This document shows, piece after piece, positions 30,501 to 39,500 of a stretch of 64,000 nt of DNA (within the stretch, counting starts at the first letter, position 1; each line of letters opens with the position of its first letter). A program made the position numbers and the translations under genes. The stretch is from Eopsaltria australis (Eukaryota; Chordata; Aves; Passeriformes; Petroicidae), in the NCBI GenBank assembly GCA_034509425.1, contig JAVTVJ010001682.1, forward strand, positions 292,069-356,068. The letters are read 5' to 3'. Under the pieces are notes generated by a model. That model searched no databases and was not told the origin of the DNA. It saw only the letters and a program-made list of their open reading frames with translations.

Positions 30501-31973
30501 GGGAAGATGTCTTAGGGAGGGGTGAGCGTGAATCCATGTGGTTACTGTATGTCTGAGTTTGGGATGAGGCTCTTCTCCCCTCCAGGGCCCTTTGCTCTCA
30601 GCCAGACTCTTCTGTGGCGTTTTTCCCCCTCAAAAGAAGCTGCTGGAATGGCTCTGCTCCCTGTTTCTCACTGCTGTTGCAATCCCTTCCCAGATGCCAT
30701 GACCCGTCACCTCGCTGTGGAGTGGGGACCCAACAACATCCGTGTGAACAGCCTGGCCCCGGGGCCCATCTCGGGCACCGAGGGCTTCCGACGCCTGGGT
30801 GAGCCTGCCTGGGCTCCCAGCCCTGCCATGGCAGTGCCCTGCTGCCATCCCCTGGGAGGGGACTGGGAGAGACCCTCAGTGCCACACAGCTCGTGGGGGG
30901 TTGCTGCTGGGCATGGCTATGCTGTGGCTTGGCTGGCACAGCTCTGTGGGAACAGCCCTTCCCACATCCCTGGTACATCCCAGGGCACTGCTTTGGCAGC
31001 TGTTTGGGCTCTCTGATGCCCCAGTGGAACGTGCTCCCCCAAAACTCAGCCCTGTCTGAGGGGCTGGCTCTTGTAGTCCATCAGCAGAGTGCTCGTGCAG
31101 CCCCAGAGGATGGGAAAGACCTGGAGCTCTTAGAGGGGCTCCAGAGGCCACGGAGATGCTCCAGGGGCTGGAGCCCCTCTGCTCTGGAGCCAGAGAGAGC
31201 TCAGAGCCCCTTCCAGGGCCTAAAGGGGCACCAGGGGAGGGACTTGGGGCAAGGAATAGAGGGACAGGACACAGGGAATGGCTTTCCACTGCCAGAGGGC
31301 AGGGATGGATGGGATATTGGGAAGGAATTGTTCCCTGTGAGGGTGGGGAGAAGCTGTGCCCAGAGAAGCTGTGGCTGCCCCTGGATCCCTGGCACTGTCC
31401 AAGGCCAGGCTGGACATTGGGGCTTGGAGCAGCCTGGGACAGTGGAAGGTGTCCCTGCTGTGGCAGGGGGTGCGAAGGAGAGGTCCCTTCCAACCCAAAC
31501 CATTCCATGATTCTGTGGTTGTAAAGCTCTCTGAGGTCCAGTCTTGAGCTCGCTGTGTCAGTACAAAATCCCTGCTGGGCTTGAGCTCCCCTCCTTTAAA
31601 TCTTCCCAGGTTTTTATCCCAGGGCTGTGCCAGGATCTCATTCCAGTTCTCTGGAGCACTCAGCCAGCCCCATGGTCAGTGCTGCAGTGCCTGGCCAGCA
31701 GTGCTGGTGGACAGTCCTTCCATGGTCCAAACTGACTCTTTCCTGCTCCTTTTAGGTGGGAGATTTGCCGAGCAATCCGACCAGTTCTCCGTGATCCCGC
31801 TGCAGCGCGCGGGGAACAAGACGGAGATCGCGCACAGCACCCTGTACCTGGCCAGCCCCCTCTCGTCCTACGTCACCGGCACCACCCTGGTCGTGGATGG
31901 TGGCAGCTGGCTCACCTCCCCCAACAGCTTCTCTGCCTTGCTGGGTATTGCCTCCTCCTCTGCTAAACTCTAG
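27416..31973 (+). CDS. DECR2: Peroxisomal 2,4-dienoyl-CoA reductase (8 exons, 298 residues)
   Basis: An SDR-family enzyme that uses NADPH to reduce 2,4-dienoyl-CoA during peroxisomal beta-oxidation of unsaturated fatty acids. Exons: 27416-27513, 27589-27657, 28012-28063, 29252-29387, 29703-29827, 30330-30423, 30694-30798 and 31756-31973; 897 nt with stop TAG. Residues 40-47 (TGGGSGIG) are the Rossmann glycine motif, AAGNF is at 120-124, and [13 protein letters not shown] at 210-222. Asp143 and Lys188 align with human Asp137 and Lys182, reported as catalytic; the usual YxxxK tyrosine is absent, as in the human enzyme. The C-terminus SSAKL is a PTS1. Human DECR2 is 292 residues: the second ATG at 27431 (Met6), also in a strong context, would give 293, so the start is open. 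Recognition is secure. Confidence 0.97.
27589..27657 (+). CDS. DECR2: DECR2 coding exon 2
   Basis: [15 protein letters not shown] to IFM, with the NADPH-binding glycine motif. Acceptor gtcccgcag, donor ag/gtgcgg. Confidence 0.96.
27695..27800. repeat. Pyrimidine tract (CT/TTCC-rich) in DECR2 intron 2
   Basis: About 105 bp almost free of purines: 'cttcttatttccccttttcc' to 'tcttccccttccccgctg'. Simple low-complexity DNA, with purines rare on the + strand. Confidence 0.88.
28012..28063 (+). CDS. DECR2: DECR2 coding exon 3
   Basis: [17 protein letters not shown], 52 bases. Acceptor ttccccgcag, donor gag/gtgagt. Confidence 0.95.
28064..29251 (+). other. DECR2: DECR2 intron 3
   Basis: A 1.2 kb intron without recognised repeat. 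The long antisense open frame that starts in exon 4 and ends near 28724 has no recognisable homology. Confidence 0.75.
29252..29387 (+). CDS. DECR2: DECR2 coding exon 4
   Basis: [12 protein letters not shown] to IDILIN, one base into a Gly codon. The donor g/gtgcgg is weaker than the others; homology (human ILINCAAGNF) fixes the junction. Confidence 0.93.
29703..29827 (+). CDS. DECR2: DECR2 coding exon 5
   Basis: [15 protein letters not shown] to FEKYFR, including Asp143. Acceptor gtggttcag, donor cgg/gtaagt. Confidence 0.96.
29828..30329 (+). other. DECR2: DECR2 intron 5
   Basis: Five hundred base intron, nothing recognised beyond a pyrimidine-rich 3' half leading into the acceptor cttccccag. 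Confidence 0.7.
30330..30423 (+). CDS. DECR2: DECR2 coding exon 6
   Basis: [15 protein letters not shown] to HAGAAKAAI, including Lys188. Ends one base into Asp192 before gtacct. Confidence 0.96.
30694..30798 (+). CDS. DECR2: DECR2 coding exon 7
   Basis: [14 protein letters not shown] to GTEGFRRL, ending one base into a Gly codon before gtgagc. Confidence 0.96.
31105..31519 (+). repeat. CR1 LINE 3' region, sense, in DECR2 intron 7
   Basis: 'gatgggaaagacctggagct' to 'aaccattccatgattctgtg'. A nearly complete tail with several small internal deletions, for example one shortening the 'ccctggcacagggtgcccag' segment at about 31345. Confidence 0.93.
31756..31973 (+). CDS. DECR2: DECR2 coding exon 8 with PTS1
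   Basis: [12 protein letters not shown] to SSSAKL, TAG at 31971-31973. The C-terminal tripeptide AKL is a peroxisomal type 1 signal, as in human. Confidence 0.96.
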
Positions 31974-32042
31974 GTGACTGCATTTCCCCCTCGTGGGATT
32001 GGAGCAGGGCTCCTCAGGGAAACCCTGCTGTTCCCTGGGGCA

Positions 32043-32455
32043 CAGGTCCCGTGAGGAGCAGCTGAGGGAGCTGGGGAGGCTCAGCCTGGAGAAAAGGAGG
32101 CTCAGGGGGGATCTCGTGGCTGTGCACAGCTCCCTGACAGGAGGGGGCAGCCAGGGGGGTCAGGCTCTGCTCCAGGGAACAGGGACAAGAGGAGAGGAAA
32201 CAGCCTCAAGTTGTGCCAGGGGAGGTTTAGGTTGGATATTAAGAAAATTCCTCCATGGAAAGGGTGGTCATGGAGTGACACAACTGCCCAGGGCAGTGGT
32301 GGAATCCCCATCCCTGGAGGGATTTAAAAGCTGTGTGGATGTGGCACTTGGGGACATGGGTTAGAGGTGGCCTTGGCAGTGCTGGGGAAATGGTTGGATT
32401 TGATGTTCTGAGAGAGCATTTCCAACTTAAATTATGATTCTTAACCATGATTCTC
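32043..32455 (+). repeat. CR1 LINE 3' region, sense, next to the DECR2 stop
   Basis: 'gtcccgtgaggagcagctga' to 'aaattatgattcttaaccat'. It starts 70 bp after the DECR2 stop codon. The 3' end carries two diverged terminal octamers. Confidence 0.93.
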
Positions 32456-33777
32456 CGGGGGCATTGCTGCCATAGCAGTGGGTACAGCGTCCTCACAGAC
32501 AGTCCTAGGGATGACTTGAGAAGAGCAGAACTTGTTGGATTTTCCCTCTGAGACATGATGTCTCTTGGATGCCTGTCCAGACAGCTCTGAAATTCCCCCA
32601 AAGCATCATGATGCCCATTTTCTGTGCCCCAGCAGCAGGATTGAGCACAAAGAGTCCCAAGAGCCTCTTCCTTGCGCCCTGACAGGGAAGGGATCCCCTG
32701 CCTTCCTTCCCTCCCTGCCTGTGTCCCACCTGGCAGCCTCCAGGAGCTGGGCAGGCCCCAGCAGGGCTCTGTCCCCACCTCCACCCTCTCTTGCAGATGT
32801 CTGGGCTGCAGGAGCAAACCAACCCTGCTGATGGACAGCCTGGGACTGACCGATGGACAGATGTGACCTGGGACACCACAGGGGTCATCTCCCAGAGCCA
32901 CTGCCCACAGCCACAGCCTCTCCTTGGCCACTGGTGGTGGTGACACTGCCAGTCCTGTGTCTGCCTGGGGGACAGAGCTCTGGGGGTACCCACCCCCATC
33001 CTGTGCCATTGCTGCCTTCTGAGCTGGTGTGGCTGTGCAGGGATAGTGTGGAAGGCTGGGATGGTCACTGTCCCTTTGTGGCTCCCTGCAAGCTGCTCTC
33101 CTGGCCTTTCCCAAGCCCCAAGCAGTGCCACCCATGGATATCCATCCTTTTCCTCCCCTGTCCCCTGTCTTAGCCTGAGAACTGCCCGAAACCCGCAGCA
33201 GCAGCTCCTTTTTAGGAGGGGGAGCAGCTCAGCCCACCTGGGGTCGGGGTCACCCAATGTGGTGGGCCCAGTTCTGCCTTGGCAGCTCTTGGAGGGGAAA
33301 CCCTGGCAGGGGGAAGTGACCTGGGGGTCCTGGGTGGGATGGTGGCCCTGGGGCGCTGCCATGGGTGTCACTGGGATGCTCCTCTCCCGGGAGCAGAGGT
33401 GGTGTGAGGGCACATCCCCCAGGCCTGGCTCTGCACTGCAGAACTGCGGTTGTCCAGGGGTCTGTCTGTCACACCAGTGTCACGCTGTCTCCTCCCAGAC
33501 ACTCAGTCTGAGGGTAAAGGAAGGGCTGGAGCTGGAATCCAGTCCTGTCCTGCTGGGCTGCAGGAGCCACAGCGGGGCTGCACGGATGGCACTGCCAGAG
33601 GCAGCCCCGTCCCTGGTGCCAGTGCCCCAGGGGACACACACTGCTCCTGTGCACCCTCCTGCTGCTGCTGTCAGGTTTTAGGCTCACCCTGAATTCCATG
33701 AAGCTTGTTCTCCCACTTAATCATGTTTCCTACTTGATTGTAGACTTGCCAGGTTTTGCTCCTTCCTCCAGGCCACA

Positions 33778-33783
33778 AATAAA
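33778..33783 (+). terminator. DECR2: Candidate poly(A) signal of DECR2
   Basis: AATAAA in 'ggccacaaataaagaacttg'. It is the first canonical hexamer downstream of the DECR2 stop, but 1.8 kb away, so an unrecognised variant signal nearer the stop remains possible. Confidence 0.5.
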
Positions 33784-33800
33784 GAACTTGCACCCTGAGC

Positions 33801-35220
33801 AGTGATGCCTCTCTGCTGCATGAGCACCAGTGCCCTGCCCAGCTGACTGGTCCTGATGGGCCAAACTGGCCCCCGAGGGAGGGGGAAAACCACTGCTCCC
33901 AATAGCAGAGCCTTGTGTGGCCTCAGTCCTTGGCTCTGTGGTGCCCCAGGCCCACAGGGCTTGGAGACCTCTACCTGCTCAGCCCCAGTGGCTCTGGGAA
34001 GGTGGTTCCAGCAGCAGAGGTGGTGGGGAGATGCTGGGGGCTTTGGTGAGAGGCTCAGCCCTTCAGGGGGATGGGGATAAAGTGCTTGGGCTGGGATCTG
34101 GGCCCTGTCCTTTGCCCAGGCTCCTGGGATTTGGCTTCAGCCGCAGCATTCCTCTTCCTGGATTACAGGATGTGTTTTCTCCTGGAGAAGGTACCTGTGT
34201 GATGTGTGTTGGTCCTTCTGCCCAGCTGCAGCCGTGTCTCTGACCTGTGTCCCTGTTCTGGGAGGCTGCAAGTGTTTCTTGTTTAACTGTGTCCAGGTGA
34301 CTTGGGCACTGTGGGAGCCTTCCTGGCTCTGTGGCACCCCAGGAAGAGGGAGCTGAGCTCGGCCTGGTGCCTCCAGCACCCGGGGAAGCACAGAGCTCCG
34401 GGCCCAGCCTCAGCATGGCCTGGAGCTGCAGGAACCCTTCCAGGGATGCAGAGCTCCACTCACATCATCAGGCTGGCACCTCCAGCCCTGCAGGCACCTT
34501 GTTCCCCTGGCAGCCCCATCCACACAGGAACCCTGCCTGCTCCAGCTGTCTGGAAACTGGGAATTGTATTGCCCAGGGCATTTTGCAGGGAGTGGCTCAG
34601 GCAGGTGTCAGGGAGCTGTGCTTCCCCCTATGGCACAGACAAAGCAGCCCCCTCCTGCCCTGCTCACCTTTAGGAATGTGCAGTGATGAGGAAGAGGATT
34701 TGGAGTGGAAGTTTCCATCCTTCCCAGTGCTGGACTGACTGGACATGGGTGACATCCTCTCTAGGGATGCTGCTGAACTCTGGCTCTTGGGGCTGCGTGT
34801 GCTGGGGCCAAACCAGGCTGATCCTGAGATGTCACACACGTCCATGGCCTGAGCAGGGTCACTGGGGCCAGGGATGCTCTTGCTCATCAAGTTTGCTGCT
34901 AATTATACCCAGGGGCTGTAATTCCACCCGCTCGGCCGGCTCATGGGTGTGTTAGCGGGGTCATCCCGGTGCTCCAGCAGGAACTGCGGGTGCACGGAGC
35001 CTGCAGCCTGTGAGCCCTAAACACGGGCATTCATGAACTCATTGACGTGGTCCCAGGGTGTCCCGGTGCTCAGTTCCCCCCCGGAGCAGTTCAGGGATCC
35101 CGGCGCACAGTGCTGCACCACGGGGGCTGGGGTATCATACCTGGAGGGATTTGGGGGTCTGGTGCACAGTTCAGACCTGGAGCAGTTGGGCAGTTCTGTT
35201 GCATGGCTGCCCCACACAGG
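33801..35220. other. Intergenic DECR2-RAB11FIP3
   Basis: About 1.4 kb with no recognised repeat. It contains an exon-like short acidic open frame at 34675-34738 (see findings). Nothing else supports a gene. Confidence 0.6.
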
Positions 35221-35222
35221 AG

Positions 35223-35632
35223 TTTGGGGTTCCAGATCATGGTTCGGGTTTGGGGTCCTGGAGCATGGTTTGGGTTCAGGGTCCAGGAGCGTGGTTTGGG
35301 TTTGAGGTCCCGGACGTTGTTTGGTTTGGGGTCCCAGACCATGGTTTGGGTTTGAGGTCCTGGAGCGTGGTTTGGGTTCGGGGTCCCAGACCATGGTTTG
35401 GGTTTGGGGTCCCGGACGTTGTTTGGTTTGGGGTCGCAGACCATGGCTTGGGTTCGGGGTCGCAGACCATGGTTTGGGTTCGGGGTCCCGCACATGGTTT
35501 GGGTTTGGGGTCCCAGACCATGGTTTGGGTTCGGGGTCCTGGAGCATGGTTTGGGTTTGGGGTCCCAGACCATGGTTTGGGTTCGGGGTCCCGCACATGG
35601 TTTGGGTTCGGGGTCCCGCACGCGGTTTCTCA
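35223..35632. repeat. 26 bp minisatellite, about 15 copies, beside the RAB11FIP3 CpG island
   Basis: Unit 'tttggggtcccagaccatgg' plus 'tttggg', length 24-26 bp. Four unit variants (cccagaccatgg, cctggagcatgg, cccggacgttg, cccgcacatgg) alternate in a mixed order. The array ends about 170 bp upstream of the CRE. It keeps long antisense frames open (PNPNHGLGPQTQTM-like), which are not genes. Confidence 0.96.
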
Positions 35633-35801
35633 GCAGGGGATTTGGGGGTCCCCACTCGCAGTGCCCCCGCTCCCACGTGCTCGCGCGCCGCCTGGCCCCG
35701 CCCCTCCCCGCCGGCCCCGCCCCCAGGGCGCGCGAGCCGGGGGGGGCGTGGCCTCGGCACGGGCTCGCGCTGCGGAGGGGCGGGGCGCACCGGCAGGCGA
35801 G

Positions 35802-35809
35802 TGACGTCA
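35802..35809. promoter_or_regulatory. Palindromic CRE (TGACGTCA)
   Basis: A full consensus cAMP-response element in 'cgagtgacgtcaccgccccg', 25 bp after a GC box and 360 bp before the RAB11FIP3 ATG. CREB/ATF occupancy of such sites in CpG islands is well known; use here is inferred. Confidence 0.75.
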
Positions 35810-36109
35810 CCGCCCCGGCTACTGCGGCGGCGGCCGGGCTGGATCTGCCGCTCCTCCGCGGGCGGCCCCGCAGCGGCGGCGCGGGCGGCCGGGCGGCGCA
35901 GTTGTTTCTCGGCGCCGCTGCCGCCTCCCCCAGCCCCCGGTCCCGGGCAGGACCCGCGGCCTCGGCGCTCGGATCCGCCGCTCCCCGGGCGGGGCGGGAC
36001 CGGCGGGGCCGCCCCCGGTGTCGGCGGGCGGGGCCGGCGCTCCTCGCACAAAGCCGTGAGTGCCGCGGGGACCGCACCGGCACCGGCACCGCCCCGAGGT
36101 GAGCGGGGC

Positions 36110-36166
36110 ATGGCCGCGGGGCATGGCCCGGGGCGGGCGGCGGCGGGCGCGCAGCGCCGGCGGTGA
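36110..36166 (+). other. Short upstream ORF before the RAB11FIP3 ATG
   Basis: ATG at 36110 in a different frame opens 18 codons (MAAGHGPGRAAAGAQRRR) and stops at TGA 36164-36166, two bases before the main ATG. A second upstream ATG at 36123 opens a third frame that overlaps the main coding region until about 36395. Both matter only if transcription starts upstream of them. Confidence 0.5.
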
Positions 36167-36168
36167 AG

Positions 36169-36597
36169 ATGGAGCCGCGTCCGCCTGGGACCGAGCCCCC
36201 GCTGCCCCGGGGGCCGGGACCGGGGCCCGAGCCGGAGCTGCAACCGGAACCGGAGCCGGACCTGAACTTGGAACGGGAACCGGAGCTGGACCTGGAACCA
36301 GAGCCGGAGCTGGAACCGGAGCCGGAGCTGGAGCTGGAACCGGAGCACGACCTGGACCCGGAGCCGGAGCTGGATCTGGACCTCTGGACACTTGATCCCG
36401 CCGCTCCCGGCGCGGAGCCGCCGCCCTGGTGCCCGGGGGAGGCCGGGGGCAGCCCGGGCCCGGGGGGCCCCGCCGAGCCCCCGCCTGAGGAGGAGCCGCG
36501 CCTCCGCCCGGTCTTCGACGCCCTGGACCGCGACGGCGATGGCTTCGTGCGCGTGGAGGAGTTCGTGCAGTTCGCCACGGCCTACGGCGCCGAGCAG
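36169..36597 (+). CDS. RAB11FIP3: RAB11FIP3 coding exon 1
   Basis: [13 protein letters not shown] to FATAYGAEQ, phase 0, donor cag/gtgagc. Includes the EP/EL repeat and EF-hand 1. Confidence 0.94.
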
Positions 36598-39500
36598 GTG
36601 AGCGCCGGGCCGGGCACTCGGCACCGCCACCGCACCTGCCCGCCCTGGGCCCGCCGCTGCCCCTTGGTGTCCGGCGGCCCCGCCGCCCGAGGGTGAGGGT
36701 GATGGTGATGGTGGCTCCTGTCCGGCCTCCGGCCCTTGGAGAGCCCTCAGTGTCCCCAAGGGCAGCTGGCATCGCCGTCGGCCCAGGTGAAGGGCAGCGT
36801 CCCGGGCTGTCCCTCCGCGCCCGGGAGGAGCCGGAGCTGCGGTGCTCCAGGGCCCGATCCGCCGGAGCTGCGCCGCTGGCAGCCGCCAGCCCCGCTCTTT
36901 GTTCTCCATCGCTGCCGCCTCGGGGCTTGGCCGGGGACAGCGGGGACATCCCGGGATGTGCGGCTGCTCCGTCCCCCTTTGCTGACACCTCACTGGCCCT
37001 GGGTCACCTCCACAGCGGGAAGCATCCCTGCCCGTGGCTGGGGGATGGAACGAGGTGATCCTGGAGGGCCTTTCCAACCCAAACCATTCCCTGGTACCTC
37101 GCTGATCCCGGGTTTGACAGCCTGAATGTGTGTTTTTTCCCCCTTTCTGCTGCTTTGTGCCCTGGCGAGCCGGTGTTCCCCTGCAGCAGATCAGAGGCGG
37201 TGTAATTTGAAGCTGCCTGGGCTGACCCAAAATGGAGCAAGCTCCGGCAGCGCTCACCAGGGAATGGAGATGAATTTGTTGGTGTTTCATGCTTTGGCCT
37301 GGGCTGGCATCGCTACCAGGAAAAGAAGATTTATTTTTTTAAGACGTGCAGGTATTGCTGTGAAGTTTCCCTGTTCCTGCCCAGATCTGCTCTCGTTCTC
37401 CATCCGTGGCTGCTGCGCGGGTATTTAAGTGCCATGACAAAGCAAATCATCTGTGAAGGAGGCTTTAGGTGGAGGAGGACTTTTTATCCCTGTCCTCGTG
37501 CTAGCAGCACCTCTCAGAGATAAAACAGACGTATTTCTTCTAGAAAAATAGCCCTGCAAAGCGGGGACAGGGAACTTCTTTGTGGTGCTGGTGGGGGCAG
37601 TGTGTGTGTGCAGAGGGTCTCAAGGTGTGAGCACAGGTCCCTCGGCTGCTCCTGCCCGTGCCAGGAGAGAGGCTTTATTCAGAAATCCCCGTGCCACCGC
37701 CGTGTCCCACTGCTGTCCCCAGCAGAGGAAGCAGGAGCAGGTGGTCCACAGAGGCTCCTGGACCCTGCACACGGTGCCACCTCCCCGGGGGACTGTTTGC
37801 TTTGTGTCCCTCGGCTTGGAAGAGCCCAAGGACGTGGGGAAATGGGGACAGGAGGTGGCGTGTGCGTGGCAGGGGACGTGGCAGGCGGCTCTGGGGTGTG
37901 CGCTCAGCCTGGCAGCGCGGGGATGGCACAGGGATGGTGCCAGAGCTCCAGAGGGGCCCCACTGAGCCTGGGAAACCCAGTCAGACCATGGCCTGGGGAG
38001 TGGCTGGGGACTGTTGAGTCACTCCAAAGCTCAGCAGGGTGTCCCCAGAGGTTCAGTGCCACTGGATGGTGTCTGTCCATATGGATCCATCTGGGAAGAG
38101 GCTCCCTGTTCCTCCCTGCTGAGCACAGCTGATCCTGCCTGTGCTGCCATAAATGATGCTTTTAAAACACATTTCTCTTCAGCAAGAGGCTGGTACAGAC
38201 AGCTCTTGGCATGCAGAACAACTGGGTGCTGGCACAGCGAGTGCTGAGCACCTTGGGGAGGTTGGGGTGCCAATGCCTGAGCCAGCAGGTCCTGGGCACT
38301 CCGGGGCACTGGCAGAGGAGGAAAGGTGATACCTGTGTGTGCAAGAGGACTTGGTGTGAGTCTGCAACTTAGAGAAGACCAGGGCACACTGAGGGGGGAG
38401 GAGAAGGGGTTGGTGATGGGGTCCATAAGCTCCCAGCAGATCATGGAATCCCAGAATATCCTGGGTGGAAAGGATCCCACAGGGATCATCCAGTCCAGCC
38501 CCTGGCCCTGCACAGACCCCCCAACAGTCCCACCCTGGGCATCCCTGGCAGCGCTGTCCAAACACTCCTGGAGCTCTGGCAGCCTCGGGGCCGTGCCCAT
38601 TCCCTGGGGAGCGTGGGCAGTGCCCGGCACCCTCTGGGGAAAGAAACGTTCCCTGAGATCCATCCTAACTCCCCCTGATGTGTGGAGTAACAAAGGGAGG
38701 AGTTCTGGGGAAGTTCCTTGACCTATTTTGTGTGAAGCAGCTGGAACTTGGGCCTGAAGTGGGTCTTTCGGAAAACAGATCCAGCTCAGGTGGAAGTGAA
38801 AGGGGAGGAACATTCCCCGTGGGTAAAACAGTGTTTTACTGTAAATGGGACCCTCCAGGTGTAAATAAAGGTTGTGCCACGACCAGAACTGGGGTGCTGT
38901 GAGAGAGGGGCCAGGGTTTGATGGCTGGCTGGATAATCACAAAGGTATCACAGCAATCAGCAGGCTGTCAGTGAGGAACAAATTCCAGCCCCCTTGCTGG
39001 AGGTACCTGCTGCCTTTTTCCCTCCCCTCCTTCCTCCTGGCTGCTGCCCACAGGGGTGGGTTCATAGCAGTGGAACAAATGGCTAAATTTAAGCACCACG
39101 AGCAGCTGATTCCTGAGGCTGGGGAGGGCTGAAGGGTTAAGGAGAGCCTGTGTGTGTGTATCCACATGGATGAGGAGCTGCAGAGCATCGAGTGTTGTCT
39201 TTAGCGCTCAGTCAAACACCAGAGGCATTCATGGGCTGCTGAGCGAGCGCTGTCAGCTCGTTTGGCTGCAACAATTATTAGCTAAATGTCAAAGGGAAGG
39301 CACCAGCTGGCATTTATTCCATAAACACGATGGGATTGTGGCTTTCTGGTTGGGTGAATTGGGTATTTTTCTCTCCATGGGGATACAACTGGGATTGGGA
39401 TGGGGTTTTGCTTAAGTAGCTGGGGGTGATGGAAGCGTGACTGGGAGAGCTCCGTGGTTGTGGTGCTGGGATGGGGAGGAGATCAAGGCAAAGATAAAGG

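Larger units (their letters stand above)
31974..33800 (+). other. DECR2: Possible DECR2 3' UTR
   Basis: No AATAAA is seen directly after the stop; the first convincing one is at 33778. If used, the 3' UTR is about 1.8 kb and includes the CR1 copy at 32043-32455. Overlapping antisense open frames of about 300 codons at 32239-33413 run in two frames and look like composition effects. Confidence 0.45.
35640..36720 (+). promoter_or_regulatory. RAB11FIP3: RAB11FIP3 CpG-island promoter
   Basis: About 1.1 kb of very high GC and CpG density covering the upstream region and exon 1. GC boxes are visible (ggggcgggg at 35777-35785; ccccgcccc-type runs near 35695-35730), together with a CRE. There is no TATA box. 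The transcription start cannot be fixed from sequence. Confidence 0.82.

Noticed and set aside
32239..33413. Two overlapping antisense frames of about 300 codons after DECR2
   Set aside because: They overlap each other in different frames and one runs into a CR1 tail; no homology recognised.
35223..35632. Regularly spaced repeats resembling a CRISPR array
   Set aside because: Units are contiguous without unique spacers, and the sequence is vertebrate.
35017..37290. 757-codon minus-strand frame (and a 495-codon one at 35091-36578)
   Set aside because: They read through the 26 bp minisatellite (PQTQTM-like repeats) and the antisense of the RAB11FIP3 CpG island; openness is explained by composition and repeat period.
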